Positions 17,217 to 25,979 are shown, numbered from the stretch's first letter. The stretch is 64,000 nucleotides of DNA from Seohaeicola zhoushanensis (GCF_014656415.1 NZ_BNCJ01000002.1:180101-244100), one strand, 5' to 3'. Numbers and translations: made by a program. Notes: a model not told the origin generated them from the sequence alone.

Positions 17217-17891
17217 TCAGAACTTGCTGGAGGCGAAGGGCCGCAGGGTGTTCTCCACCGACTGCGCGTGTTTCTCGATATTCGTCGCGATCTGCGTCAG
17301 GCGTTGCAATACGGTCTGCGCCGAGGAGAGTTCGGACTGTGCCTTGCGCAGGGTGCTTTCCAGCTGGTTGACCCGGCTCAGCGTGTCCTTGTCGAGCTTC
17401 TGGCGCTCCTTGCCCCACTTCTCGATCTCGGTCATGCATTTGACCACGTCGTTCCAGGCCGGGCTGCGATAGAGCTTCTTCTTGCATTCCTCGGCCGAGT
17501 TGCGCAGCGCCTGCCCCGCCGGGGGCATCGACCTCCAGATCTGTTCCAGCTGCGCGTTCGCCTTGTTGATCGCGTCCTCGGTGTCATAGACCCTCTGCTG
17601 GAAGTCATCGGCCCTGACCAGCGAACTGGCCTCGAATTGCAGCTTCATCATCATCTCGATGATCAGGTGGATCTGATCCTTGGTCAGCACCGGGACGTGG
17701 ATCACATCGCCGGGCTGCAGTTCGGTGTGGGATTTATAGCCTTTGTCCGTACGCAGCTTCCTGTTGGCATCCAGGCCGAAGACCCAGTCTGCGGCCTTGG
17801 CGGGGAAACCCTTCGATTTCAGCACCGAGACAACCGTTTCGCCTTTGCGGAGCTTGTGCGGCTGCGGCTGAAGGTAGGTGGGAACTGCCAT
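17217..17891 (-). CDS. cytosolic protein with LysM-like N-terminus and coiled-coil C-terminus
   Basis: 224 residues without signal peptide or membrane segment. Residues about 12-69 look like a degenerate LysM module: HKLRKGETVVSVLKSKG, a middle NRKL, and a closing LQPGDVIHVPVL. The rest is helical and charged: a pair of cysteines in SAEECKKKLYRSPAWNDVVKCM and a long heptad-like coil from about 150 to the end (LDKDTLSRVNQLESTLRKAQSELSS). A LysM-like fold without export is unusual and suggests protein binding rather than peptidoglycan binding. It begins 62 bases after the AAA+ stop, so the two are probably cotranscribed. Confidence 0.72.
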   Translation of the reverse strand: MAVPTYLQPQPHKLRKGETVVSVLKSKGFPAKAADWVFGLDANRKLRTDKGYKSHTELQPGDVIHVPVLTKDQIHLIIEMMMKLQFEASSLVRADDFQQRVYDTEDAINKANAQLEQIWRSMPPAGQALRNSAEECKKKLYRSPAWNDVVKCMTEIEKWGKERQKLDKDTLSRVNQLESTLRKAQSELSSAQTVLQRLTQIATNIEKHAQSVENTLRPFASSKF

Positions 17892-17952
17892 GTTGAAATC
17901 CTTTCCGATAAAATATTGCTCATAAATTCACTCTGGAAGGGTGAGGCCAGCG

Positions 17953-19890
17953 TCAGGCCTTCCCCTCCAGATACCTCTTCTTCGCCTCCTCTGTTCGTCC
18001 GAACTCCCGGACCATGTTGTCGATTGCCACCTCATCCGACTTGTCCGCATAGCGGAACTCGGAATCGGCATAGCGATTGATCTCCTGGATCACCATCTCG
18101 ACCGTGATCGGCTGGCGCAGCTCCGCGATCATCGCCTTCTTCTCGTCGTAGGATTTGAACAGGAACAGCTCGGGGTTCTCCATCCATTCGTCCGGCAGCT
18201 CGAAGTCCATCGCCCGCACCTTGATCGCGTCGGTGATGTTCTTGATCGCGCGCCCCGTGAAGCGTTCGTCGGCTTCCTGGATCGCCTTGAGATAGGTCCC
18301 CAGCTTGGCAATCGTATCCAGCGCGCCGACCTGCGCGTGGACCTTGTCGAAGACCGCTATCAGCCCCTCCTCATGCGGCCTGGAATGGCTCTCGAAACTG
18401 GCCGCCACCGCCTTCTTGATCTCCTGCGCGGCAAACAACTCATGCGCCCCCAGCGGGATCGAGTGGTTCTTGCCCATCAGGAGCGACAGGATGTCGATGT
18501 AATCCTCGCGCGTCTGCGGCCCATCGACCAGGAACCGCGCCCCGGCGCGCTGGCGCAGGGCGTCGTCGACGTTCTCGGGGTAGTTCGAGAACATGCCGAA
18601 GGTGCAATTGCCCCGCACCACCGTGTTCGCCCCGGCAAAGCTCTCCATCAGCACCGCCGTGATCTCCAGCTGCCCGGCGCTGGACTGCCGGTCGCCGCGC
18701 TTGCCGGCCAGCTGGTCGATGTCGTCGATGGTGCCGAAGCCGATCACCGTGGGGTCGAGCACGTTGTTGATGAAGGCCTTGGCGTTCTGCCCCGACTTGC
18801 CCTGGTAGCTGTCGATATTGTCGACGCTCAGGTTCTGGTAGCGGAACGGATAGCCCGCGTTCTGGCAGTAATCGTTGATGAGGCCGGCCATCATCTGGAT
18901 CAGCGTGGTCTTGCCGGTGCCGGGCTTGCCATCGCCCATGAAGGTGAAGATGAAGCCGCCGAGTTCCGCAAAGGGGTTCAGCCGGCGCTCGAAATCATAG
19001 GCCATCAGCATCTTGCTGAGCTTCATCGCCTGGTATTTGGCGATATGGTTGCCGACCACCTCGTTCGGCTTCTTGAAGGTCATGGTCAGCGTCGAGGATT
19101 TCGCCTTGGACGCCGGGGTGAAGCCGCGGATCGTCAGGTCATCCGCATCGACCTTCCAGGTCGCCCCGGTGAAGGCGCCAAGATGCCCGGCATTCTGGGC
19201 GCGCAAGGCGACCTTCTCCATCAGCTGCTCGGCAAAGGCGGCCAGGGTGGCGATCAGCCGGGCGTCGTCGCTGGCATGTGTGGCGATGTCCTGGTCCAGC
19301 TCCCAGAGCGCGCCATGCAGGGCCAGCAGGCTGTTGTCGGTCAGGATCTCCTCGACCTCGCCGACCTCGACGCTGACCTCGCTGGCATGGGACGACAGCA
19401 GGTAGGCCAGCGCATTGCCGAAGACATGCAGCGCCACCAGCGCCTCGGCGGCGAGCAGTTCGGAAAACTCGGTCCGGCCTGCGGCGGGCAGGTTGCCGGC
19501 GAGGTTGGCGCGCTTGAGGTCGGCCAGCGGCGTGGCGGTGGCGAAATTGTCCGTCACCGCCAGCGCGATCGCCACCGCGCGGCGCAGGGCGTTCATCGCG
19601 GTCGCCTGGCCGGTCGAGACGATGGCGTCGCCGTCATCGGCCGCCTCGATCCGTTCCAGCAGGCGCACCCCCTCGGGGCGGGCGGTCTGCCGTGTCACCA
19701 GCCCCGGCGTGGTCGAACGGAAGGCCCGCCGCGTGCCGATGCCGGACGAGCGTTCCGGGGCAGGGGCGGCGGCGGTCGCCCTGGCGATGCGCGGCGCATG
19801 GTCGAAGCCTTCGAGCATGGCCACTGACGCCGCATAGTGCTTGCGGATGTCCTCCTCGCGCAGTTCCATCTGGTCGGCATTCAGGCTCAT
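17953..19890 (-). CDS. AAA+ ATPase of an uncharacterised operon
   Basis: 645 residues. N-terminal region (1 to about 290) is helical and unlike known domains; a linker at 30-75 is rich in Ala and Arg. The AAA+ core has Walker A GDGKPGTGKTT (319-329, Lys327), Walker B VIGFGTIDDID (382-392, Asp389-Asp390), a sensor-1-like Asn436 in FSNYP and Arg candidates for a finger in ALRQRAGARF (444-453). C-terminal residues about 460-645 are helical, with a lid-like segment and AIKNITDAIKVRAMD. The classic Walker B Glu appears replaced by Asp. It should form ATP-driven rings acting on a partner; the neighbours suggest coiled-coil and membrane partners. No signal or membrane segment. Confidence 0.85.
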   Translation of the reverse strand: MSLNADQMELREEDIRKHYAASVAMLEGFDHAPRIARATAAAPAPERSSGIGTRRAFRSTTPGLVTRQTARPEGVRLLERIEAADDGDAIVSTGQATAMNALRRAVAIALAVTDNFATATPLADLKRANLAGNLPAAGRTEFSELLAAEALVALHVFGNALAYLLSSHASEVSVEVGEVEEILTDNSLLALHGALWELDQDIATHASDDARLIATLAAFAEQLMEKVALRAQNAGHLGAFTGATWKVDADDLTIRGFTPASKAKSSTLTMTFKKPNEVVGNHIAKYQAMKLSKMLMAYDFERRLNPFAELGGFIFTFMGDGKPGTGKTTLIQMMAGLINDYCQNAGYPFRYQNLSVDNIDSYQGKSGQNAKAFINNVLDPTVIGFGTIDDIDQLAGKRGDRQSSAGQLEITAVLMESFAGANTVVRGNCTFGMFSNYPENVDDALRQRAGARFLVDGPQTREDYIDILSLLMGKNHSIPLGAHELFAAQEIKKAVAASFESHSRPHEEGLIAVFDKVHAQVGALDTIAKLGTYLKAIQEADERFTGRAIKNITDAIKVRAMDFELPDEWMENPELFLFKSYDEKKAMIAELRQPITVEMVIQEINRYADSEFRYADKSDEVAIDNMVREFGRTEEAKKRYLEGKA

Positions 19891-19908
19891 CTCGGCGCGC
19901 TCCCTGTA

Positions 19909-19939
19909 ATTCTTCTCTTCTCAAATACTCCCACCGGAG
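19909..19939 (+). repeat. Rhodobacteraceae-type intergenic element, copy 2
   Basis: ATTCTTCTCTTCTCAAATAC then TCCCACCGGAG, the same core as the copy at 3510. It lies 18 bases from the start codon of the AAA+ gene, so it occupies the AAA+ 5' region. Confidence 0.65.
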
Positions 19940-19977
19940 ACGGTCCGGCGGTGGGCCGGGTGGGTGTTCCCGGTAAT

Positions 19978-20045
19978 GGTGCGCCTGAAGGCGCACCCTA
20001 CGTGGTTCATGCCGTGGTGCCGTAGGGTGCGCCTTCAGGCGCACC
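19978..20045. repeat. perfect 25-bp inverted repeat between two operon genes
   Basis: Arms 19978-20002 (GGTGCGCCTGAAGGCGCACC plus CTACG) and 20021-20045 are exact reverse complements with an 18-base spacer; each arm itself can fold through GGTGCGCCT/AGGCGCACC. This CGTAGGGTGCGCCTTCAGGC type of element occurs widely in proteobacterial intergenic DNA. It begins 11 bases past the stop of the 377-residue gene and could attenuate transcription into the AAA+ gene. Confidence 0.85.
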
Positions 20046-20056
20046 TTTCCTAACCG

Positions 20057-21190
20057 TCAATACCTGAGCACCCGCCCCCCCTCGCCAACCACGAACTTCC
20101 GAACGCTGGCGAAGCCCGGCGGGTTGTGCTCGGCCAGCACCTGGAACGGCCGCTGCGGCAGGATGATCATGCGCTCCGTCAGCGTCGCGCCGGTATCCGC
20201 ACCGCGCCCCGCGAAGGGGTCGAGCGCGAAGACCTCGCGCTCCACCGTGCCGAACCAGCCCGAGCGTTCCTGCTTGACGCTCTCGCTCTGCAACTCCTCG
20301 ACCGTCCAGACCAGCGCCCAGTCCTGTCCCTCGGGGGCGTCGGCCTCGGCCAGCACCTGGCGCAGCGGCCCGGTCTGGTGGGTGAAGGCGTGGGAATACA
20401 TCGGCCCGATGTGCCAGCGCCGCAGCCGCTTGGGGTGCAGGTCGTCGAAATCCTCGTCGAACCCCTTGGCGATGGTCAAAAGCTTCAGCCCGCCCAGGGC
20501 CTGCGCCATCAGGTGCGCCTGCACCTCGGGCCAGCGGCGCTGGTCCTTGGGCAGGGCGGTGCGCCCGGTGTCCTCGACTTCCATCAGGTAGATCACCGGC
20601 AGGTTGGTCTGGGTGTCATAGGCCGCCCAGTGCAGCAGGAAGCGGCGGCGCTCGTCCGAGAGATTGCCGATCCACTGGCTCTCGGGATGGTTCTGCACCC
20701 AGAACAGGCTGCCCCGCACCAACTCCTGGTAATACTTCCGCTGCGACAGGGCGAACTGCAGCTTGGTGGGGATCTCGCGCTCGCCGATGATGGTGCGCAC
20801 CATCTCTTCCTTGAGTTGCTCCTCCGAGGGCATCCCGGCCAGGTGCGAGGCCGCCTGTTGCGCATCATTCGCCATCGTCATCAGCTCCGAGGCGACCGGG
20901 AAGCCGCTGTCCGAGGTGTCGATGGTCAGCGAACCGAAGAACCTCCCGGTGTCGCGGCCCACCATCAGGTATTTCAGGCTGAGCGCGCGAAAGGTGTAGG
21001 TGAGCGCCACCATGTAGCGCGTGAGGATCGTGACCTCCTCGCGCGTCAGCTTGCCCTCGGCCTCCATCGTCCCGCCGACCCGGCCCAGATGGGACATGAT
21101 CGTCTCGAACTTCTGGAAGTAGCGGCGGCTGACGAAAGTGTCCGACAGGCCGGTGTGATCGTCGGCGAGGTTGGTGATGTTCTCAGGCAT
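20057..21190 (-). CDS. conserved protein of unknown function in the AAA+ operon
   Basis: 377 residues from the ATG at 21190 (a GTG two codons upstream is possible). Soluble, no signal peptide. N-terminal half helical: YFQKFETIMSHLGRVGGTMEAEGKLTREE, then a stretch of mixed sequence with NHPESQWIGNLSDERRRFLLHWAAYDT and a C-terminal beta-rich part ending FASVRKFVVGEGGRVLRY. I recognise no motif. The start overlaps the end of the toxin gene by 8 bases, so translation is coupled to the toxin-antitoxin pair. Perhaps an adaptor of the AAA+ machine; that is only inferred from position. Confidence 0.68.
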   Translation of the reverse strand: MPENITNLADDHTGLSDTFVSRRYFQKFETIMSHLGRVGGTMEAEGKLTREEVTILTRYMVALTYTFRALSLKYLMVGRDTGRFFGSLTIDTSDSGFPVASELMTMANDAQQAASHLAGMPSEEQLKEEMVRTIIGEREIPTKLQFALSQRKYYQELVRGSLFWVQNHPESQWIGNLSDERRRFLLHWAAYDTQTNLPVIYLMEVEDTGRTALPKDQRRWPEVQAHLMAQALGGLKLLTIAKGFDEDFDDLHPKRLRRWHIGPMYSHAFTHQTGPLRQVLAEADAPEGQDWALVWTVEELQSESVKQERSGWFGTVEREVFALDPFAGRGADTGATLTERMIILPQRPFQVLAEHNPPGFASVRKFVVGEGGRVLRY

Positions 21191-21605
21191 CCGCACGCCC
21201 GACCGCGAGAGAGCGCCGTTCCCTCAACGCCTTGATGAATTCGGCCTGGACCTGCTTGAGGAAAGGGGCGCCGATGCGGCCGATCTTCCCCTGCGGCTCG
21301 AAGTAGAAGGAGGTTTCCACGATATCCCTGTTATGTTCGTCCAGGATCACCCACATGGGTCGCCCGGTGTCGAGACCGGCGCGGCGCTTTTCCGTCTCGG
21401 GAACTTCGAGAGCATGGGCATCCGGCGCGGGCGGCTGCGTCGTGACCGCGAGCAGGACGACCCATGTCCGCCCCTCTGCCTTGCCGATCGTCACGGCAAG
21501 GACGCAGGGGCGGGACTTCCTGCCCCCGGACTCGCCCTTACGCGCCTGCCTGGCCCGAAGATAGGGATAGTTCCAGACATCGCCGTGTTGCGCGCCATCA
21601 GTCAT
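21183..21605 (-). CDS. type II toxin, PemK/MazF-like (tentative)
   Basis: 140 residues from an ATG that overlaps the antitoxin stop by 8 bases. The opening GDVWNYPYLRARQARKGESGGRKSRPCVLAV follows the PemK/MazF pattern (GD at the N-terminus, then KSRPCVLA strand), a fold of endoribonucleases that cut mRNA. Compared with short MazF proteins it has an insertion around residues 60-85 and a C-terminal extension (IGRIGAPFLKQVQAEFIKALRERRSL). Identity rests on the first 40 residues plus its pairing with a clear Phd/YefM antitoxin. The 3' end overlaps the next operon gene. Confidence 0.68.
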   Translation of the reverse strand: MTDGAQHGDVWNYPYLRARQARKGESGGRKSRPCVLAVTIGKAEGRTWVVLLAVTTQPPAPDAHALEVPETEKRRAGLDTGRPMWVILDEHNRDIVETSFYFEPQGKIGRIGAPFLKQVQAEFIKALRERRSLAVGRADA

Positions 21606-21840
21606 TTCTGATCGAATCTTCCAGCGCCGCGATGAGCTGCCCGGCTTCGGCATCGGTCAGATCCTCGTTGCGCACCGCGTGGCGCGTATCGCTTCCGGCG
21701 ATCAGCCGCTCATAGCGTTCGCGGCTCATGAGCACGAAGCGCGGCTTGCCATGCCGGGTGATTTCCACGGCCTCCTGTGCGGCGGCCGACAGCACGTCGC
21801 CGGTGTTGTTGGCAAGTTCGGTCGAGGAGTATTCCCGCAT
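21598..21840 (-). CDS. type II antitoxin, Phd/YefM family
   Basis: 80 residues. N-terminal DNA-binding part MREYSSTELANNTGDVLSAAAQEAVEITRHGKPRFVLMSRERYERLI is classic Phd/YefM; the C-terminal acidic tail (LTDAEAGQLIAALEDSIRND) would wrap the toxin. Preceded by GGAGG and by a 13-bp palindrome that is a likely autoregulatory operator. Overlaps the toxin start by 8 bases, the usual antitoxin-first arrangement. Confidence 0.88.
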   Translation of the reverse strand: MREYSSTELANNTGDVLSAAAQEAVEITRHGKPRFVLMSRERYERLIAGSDTRHAVRNEDLTDAEAGQLIAALEDSIRND

Positions 21841-21852
21841 ATCCGCCTCCGT

Positions 21853-21889
21853 AATCCCTAAATTACCGATATTAGCTAATTTAGGGATT
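21853..21889 (-). promoter_or_regulatory. operator-like palindrome before the antitoxin gene
   Basis: Perfect 13-bp arms AATCCCTAAATTA and TAATTTAGGGATT with an 11-base spacer in an AT-rich patch of otherwise GC-rich DNA, ending 13 bases before the antitoxin ATG. TAATAT in the spacer (minus strand) could serve as a -10. Binding by the Phd/YefM-type repressor is inferred. It also lies just past the stop of the coiled-coil gene, so it may act as a partial terminator. Confidence 0.75.
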
Positions 21890-21912
21890 TTTCGGGATCC
21901 TACAAGCTGTCC

Positions 21913-22986
21913 TCACTCGCCATAGAGGTTCTTGTCATGCTTCTCGACAATCGCCGCAAAGCGGCGGGCAAAGCGTTCGTCGGCCTTGGCCTTGGCCTCC
22001 AGCACCTCGCGGGCAAAGACCATGTGGCCCTCGTGCGCTTCCAGCATGTCGGCCATCTTCTGGTTGGTGGCGGTGCCGATGGTGGCCATGGCGGTCTGGG
22101 CCTCCTGGTCGGTCTTCACGCCGATCTCGTTGATGCGGTGGGCGACGTCCTGCTGCTGGGCGGTCTTCAGCGACTTTGACAGCGCGTCATACAGCACCAC
22201 CCGCTGCTTGGTGTCGGTCTGCAGCTTGTTGATCAGCACCATCTGCGTCGCCGCCTGGTTCTGCAGCGAGTCGACCCAGGTCTTGCCCTTCTCGATATAG
22301 CGCTCCAGCGTCTGGCTCTTGGCGAGCTTGACCTGCTCCTGCTGCACCATCTCGTTGTATTGCGCGTTCAGTTCGGCCAGTTCCGTCTCCAGCTTGGTGC
22401 GCGCCGCGGCGTCCTGCTCCATGCTGATCTTGTTCTCCAGCTCGATGATCTTGGGGTCCATCGCCAGGATATCGGCGCGCAGCGTCTCCAGCTCGCCCAC
22501 CACCGCCTCGCGCTCGTCCAGCGTGGTCGAGAGGTTCGCGCCCACCTTGGTCTTCTGCTGCTCCAGCATGGCGAGCTGCCCGTCGAGCAGCTTGACGATC
22601 ACGTCCGACTTGGAGATCAGGTCCTGCAGCTTGTCGTCGATGCTGGCCATGCGCATCCGCTCCTGCCGCATCGAATCCGACTTGGCCTTGGAGAAGATGC
22701 CGACGAAGCTCTCCCAGCCGGTCTTGTTGCGCATCTCGTCGAAATCGCGGGAAAAGGCGCTGGTGACGTCGTCGAGGCCCATGATCAGCTCGGCGATGTT
22801 GGCGTTCATCACGTCGGTATGCTTGTGCACGTCGTCGAGCGTCGCGTTCTCGATGTCGATGTCGGATTCTCCGGCCTCGATCTTGGCGCGCGCCGCCTCG
22901 ATCCGGCTGGTCATCGCCTGGATCTCGGCCTGGCTCTTGGCCACCTTCGCCTGAGAGTCGCGTACCAATGCGTCGAAGTCGGCCAT
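21913..22986 (-). CDS. long coiled-coil protein, first gene of the AAA+ operon
   Basis: 357 residues, start at the ATG before ADFDALVRD with GGGAG about nine bases upstream. Nearly all predicted helix with heptad patterns: about 5-45, 95-215 (SIDDKLQDLISKSDVIVKLLDGQLAMLEQQKTK and EAVVGELETLRADILAMDPKIIELENKIS), and a C-terminal helical part LERYIEKGKTWVDSLQNQAATQMVLINKL onward. The layout recalls TelA-type toxic-anion-resistance proteins and SMC-like coils, but no motif decides it. No membrane segment. It probably polymerises or links partners. The toxin-antitoxin pair follows 72 bases downstream. Confidence 0.72.
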   Translation of the reverse strand: MADFDALVRDSQAKVAKSQAEIQAMTSRIEAARAKIEAGESDIDIENATLDDVHKHTDVMNANIAELIMGLDDVTSAFSRDFDEMRNKTGWESFVGIFSKAKSDSMRQERMRMASIDDKLQDLISKSDVIVKLLDGQLAMLEQQKTKVGANLSTTLDEREAVVGELETLRADILAMDPKIIELENKISMEQDAAARTKLETELAELNAQYNEMVQQEQVKLAKSQTLERYIEKGKTWVDSLQNQAATQMVLINKLQTDTKQRVVLYDALSKSLKTAQQQDVAHRINEIGVKTDQEAQTAMATIGTATNQKMADMLEAHEGHMVFAREVLEAKAKADERFARRFAAIVEKHDKNLYGE

Positions 22987-23124
22987 TCTCAAACACTCCC
23001 GTTGATCGAAATCGTCAGGCCAATATGGGCCCTGTCATGGTAAATTCCATTGCCGCCGGAGCGGTTCCTTGGCGCGAGTTTCGCAAAACGGACCTTGAAA
23101 GGAAAGAGAGCAATCGCGCGCCGA

Positions 23125-23859
23125 CTAGTTGCGCGGCGCCACCAGCCCGACGATCGGCCCCATGGCAAAGCCGACATCGCTGCGGCCCAGCTCGGGCGCG
23201 TAGAGGCGCGAGATGCTGCCGTCGAGATAGAGCGCGTTCGGCGTGCGCAGGTGGTCGCGGAAGAAGCTGCCGAAGGTGTGGAAGGTGACCGCGCGCTGCG
23301 AGATGGCAAAGACCGCGCGGCGGCCGTCGGCGCTGGTGCCGACGCCGTTGCGCACATAGCGCGAGTCGCTGTCGCGCAGGAACCGCGGGTGCAGCTGGCC
23401 GCCGATCACCAGCATCGGCCCGGATTGCGTGGCATAGAGGCAGGCGGGCGCGCGGGCGGCGAAGGCCTGGGTCTCGATCACCTCGGCACGGCCGGCGGCG
23501 ATGCAGAAGACGCCGTTGGGCACCAGCCCGAAGTTGCCCGGCCCGGCGCGGGTGACGAGGCCCGCGCTTTCCTGCCCGTGCTCGACATAGAGCCCCACCG
23601 GCGAGCGGTCGGAGTGATACATGCCGGCATTCATCGCGAAGACCAGCTCGCGCCCCTCGGCCTCGAGCGCGCGGTCCACCGCGCCGAACTGGCCATAGGG
23701 CCGCCCGTCCGGGCCGTTCAGGAACAGCCGCAGGTCGGCGCCTTCCATCTCGACCTCGCAAACGGTGTAATCGTCGCCCATGTAGCTCACCTCGCGGCAG
23801 CCCGCCGCCGCTGGTGCGGCGAGGGCGGCGAGGAAGAGCGCCGCAAGCGCCCGGATCAC
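23125..23859 (-). CDS. phosphodiester glycosidase family (DUF2233/NAGPA) periplasmic protein
   Basis: 244 residues with an N-terminal signal peptide ([19 protein letters not shown], cut before GCREVSY). The core [23 protein letters not shown] and [16 protein letters not shown] and [15 protein letters not shown] blocks are those of the NAGPA-like phosphodiester glycosidase fold (formerly DUF2233), which uncovers or trims sugar phosphodiesters. Its ATG overlaps the rbfA stop by ATGA, so translation is coupled to rbfA, although the two functions have no known link. Acts in the periplasm; substrate unknown. Confidence 0.83.
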   Translation of the reverse strand: MIRALAALFLAALAAPAAAGCREVSYMGDDYTVCEVEMEGADLRLFLNGPDGRPYGQFGAVDRALEAEGRELVFAMNAGMYHSDRSPVGLYVEHGQESAGLVTRAGPGNFGLVPNGVFCIAAGRAEVIETQAFAARAPACLYATQSGPMLVIGGQLHPRFLRDSDSRYVRNGVGTSADGRRAVFAISQRAVTFHTFGSFFRDHLRTPNALYLDGSISRLYAPELGRSDVGFAMGPIVGLVAPRN

Positions 23860-24251
23860 TCCTCGATGTCGCGGCGCACCGCGTCCTGTTCGAACATCCG
23901 GCGGGTGTCGTCGAGGCGGTCGAAGGTCTCGTCCAGCTGGAAACGCAACTCGGGCGCGAACTTCAGCGCCAGCCGGCTCGCCACCTGGCGGCGCAGTTCG
24001 GCCTTGTTGCGGGCGAGCAGCTTGAGCACGTCCTCCTGCCCGCGGCCACCCAGCGGCAGCACATAGGCGGTGGCGATCTTCAGATCGGGCGAGGTGCGGA
24101 CCTCGCCGACGGTGATCGACATGCGGTTCAGGTCGGGGTCGTGCACGTCGCCGCGGGCGAGCACCTCGGAGAGGGCCCGTCGGATCAGTTCGCCGACCCG
24201 GAGCTGCCGCTGCGACGGCCCGCCGCCGTCATGTGTTCTGTTGCGTGACAT
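23856..24251 (-). CDS. rbfA: ribosome-binding factor A
   Basis: 131 residues from the ATG before [10 protein letters not shown]. The KH-like fold is seen in [24 protein letters not shown], then [26 protein letters not shown], and [23 protein letters not shown], all standard RbfA blocks. RbfA acts late in 30S maturation and cold adaptation. It is divergent to dapB with 85 bases between the two starts, and overlaps the downstream phosphodiester glycosidase gene by 4 bases. Confidence 0.93.
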   Translation of the reverse strand: MSRNRTHDGGGPSQRQLRVGELIRRALSEVLARGDVHDPDLNRMSITVGEVRTSPDLKIATAYVLPLGGRGQEDVLKLLARNKAELRRQVASRLALKFAPELRFQLDETFDRLDDTRRMFEQDAVRRDIEE

Positions 24252-24336
24252 GCCCGACCATCTACGCTCTCGCAGCCCCTTTGCCAAGGAGCGCGCAAAC
24301 CGCTATGCGGCGGATAAGCGAAAAACGGAGACCGAC

Positions 24337-25146
24337 ATGACCCATACCCCCGGACTCGTTGTCACCGGCGCCTCGGGGCGCATGGGGCAGATGCTGATCA
24401 GGATGATCGGCGAGAACGACAAGATGCGGCTGGTCGGCGCCGTGGAACGCAAGGGCCACCCCTGGGTCGGCCAGGATATCGGCACCGCCATGGGCGGGCC
24501 GGCGCTGGGCGTGACGGTGACGGACGAGGCTGTCGACGCCTTCGCCAAGGCGCAGGGCATCGTCGATTTCACCACCCCCGAGGCCACGCTGGAATTCGCC
24601 GCGCTGGCGGCGCAGGCGCGGGCGGTCCACGTGATCGGCACCACCGGCATGACCGAGGAGCAGATCGCCGCGCTGGAACCCGCCGCGCGCCACGCGGTCA
24701 TCATCCGCTCGGGCAACATGAGCCTGGGCGTGAACCTGCTGGCCCAGTTGACCCGCAAGATCGCCGAAGCCCTGGACGAGGATTTCGACGTCGAGATCGT
24801 CGAGTCTCATCACCACCACAAGGTCGACGCGCCCTCGGGCACCGCTCTGATGTTCGGCGAGGCGGCGGCGGCGGGCCGGGGCGTTCAGCTCAGGGACGTG
24901 GCCGACCGTGGCCGCGACGGCATCACCGGCGCGCGCCAGAAGGGCCACATTGGCTTCAGCGCCATCCGCGGCGGCGACATCGTGGGCGAGCATGACGTCA
25001 TGTTCCTCGCCCCCGGCGAGCGCGTCATCCTGCGCCACATCGCCACCGACCGCTCGGTCTTCGCGCGCGGCGCGCTCAAGGCCGCGATCTGGGGTCAGGG
25101 CCGCGCGCCGGGGATCTACAGCATGGCCGACGTGCTGGGGCTCTGA
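24337..25146 (+). CDS. dapB: 4-hydroxy-tetrahydrodipicolinate reductase
   Basis: 269 residues from the ATG before [17 protein letters not shown], preceded by CGGAGA. The NAD(P)-binding motif GASGRMG is at the N-terminus, the catalytic motif is [18 protein letters not shown] (the HHHHK box) and the tail [22 protein letters not shown] is intact. It makes tetrahydrodipicolinate for lysine and diaminopimelate. Ends with a 31-bp convergent overlap with the SDR gene. Confidence 0.97.
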   Translation: MTHTPGLVVTGASGRMGQMLIRMIGENDKMRLVGAVERKGHPWVGQDIGTAMGGPALGVTVTDEAVDAFAKAQGIVDFTTPEATLEFAALAAQARAVHVIGTTGMTEEQIAALEPAARHAVIIRSGNMSLGVNLLAQLTRKIAEALDEDFDVEIVESHHHHKVDAPSGTALMFGEAAAAGRGVQLRDVADRGRDGITGARQKGHIGFSAIRGGDIVGEHDVMFLAPGERVILRHIATDRSVFARGALKAAIWGQGRAPGIYSMADVLGL

Positions 25147-25880
25147 GCCGCCAGCGCCACCGCATCCGGCCCCGCCGGCCAGCGCAGGCGCCCGGTTGAA
25201 TCGCCGACCGCCTGCCAGACCGCCTCGGCCACATCCGCCTCGCGGGTGACCAGCGGCGGGTTGGCGAAGCCGGCGAAGATGGGGGCGGCAAAGGCCGAAT
25301 AGGACTCGGGGATCAGGTCCTCGACCTTCACGTCGGTATTGGCGGCAAAGCGCGTCGTCGGGGCGTAGCCCGGCTCGACCAGCTTCGCGCGCACCCCGAA
25401 ATGGCCAAGCTCGTGGGCGAGCGAGCCGGTAAAGCCCTCGATCGCCATCTTGCTCGCCGTGTATGCGGCGGCCAGCGGCATCGGCGCCAGCGTCACGCTC
25501 GAGGTCACGTTGACGATGGTGCCGGCGCGGCGGGCGCGCATCTGCGGGATCACCGCCTGGCACATCGCCATCACGCCGAAGGTATTGGTGTCGAACACCC
25601 TGCGGACATGCGCCATCGGCGTCGCCTCGAAGGCGCCAACCACGCCGATCCCGGCATTGTTGACCAGCGCGTCGAGCGGGCCGGCGGCCGCAATGGCTGC
25701 CGCGATGCTGTCGGCCCTGGTCACATCGAGCGCCAGCAGGCGCAGGTGGTCCGAGGCGGGCAGGGGGCTGGCCTCGGGGCGGCGCATGGTGGCGATCACC
25801 TCCCAGCCTTCGTCCAGAAAGCGGCGGGCGGTTTCCAGTCCGTAGCCGGACGAGCAGCCGGTGATGAGGATGGTGGGCAT
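25116..25880 (-). CDS. short-chain dehydrogenase/reductase
   Basis: 254 residues. NAD(P) motif TGCSSGYG at residues 8-15, NNAG at about 75, catalytic Ser in NVTSSVTLA and the YTASK motif (about 140) give a complete classical SDR. It lies back to back with an AraC-type regulator gene (100 bases between starts), the common arrangement of a regulator with its target. Its last 31 bases overlap the 3' end of dapB. Substrate unknown. Confidence 0.9.
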   Translation of the reverse strand: MPTILITGCSSGYGLETARRFLDEGWEVIATMRRPEASPLPASDHLRLLALDVTRADSIAAAIAAAGPLDALVNNAGIGVVGAFEATPMAHVRRVFDTNTFGVMAMCQAVIPQMRARRAGTIVNVTSSVTLAPMPLAAAYTASKMAIEGFTGSLAHELGHFGVRAKLVEPGYAPTTRFAANTDVKVEDLIPESYSAFAAPIFAGFANPPLVTREADVAEAVWQAVGDSTGRLRWPAGPDAVALAAQSPSTSAML

Positions 25881-25979
25881 GTCGAACTCCTGTCTTTGCT
25901 GTTGACAGGGCAGAGATAACCGGCAGGATCAGGACTATCATCCACGCATGATCCAGTTTTGCTTTGCAATAGTCCGAAA

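Noticed and set aside
17101-17487. Extension of the small membrane protein frame to 239 residues
   Set aside because: The extension runs antisense to the LysM-like gene and a GC hairpin and lacks hydrophobic character; the ATG at 17100 starts the membrane helix.
17217-19890. Contractile injection or phage baseplate system (LysM plus AAA+)
   Set aside because: No sheath, tube, baseplate, tail-fibre or tape-measure genes are present nearby, and the LysM-like protein is short with a coiled-coil tail.
13935-22986. Classical restriction, CRISPR or abortive-infection defence island
   Set aside because: No Cas genes, repeats with regular spacers, methyltransferase-endonuclease pairs or transposon ends were found; only a DUF559 protein and one toxin-antitoxin pair.
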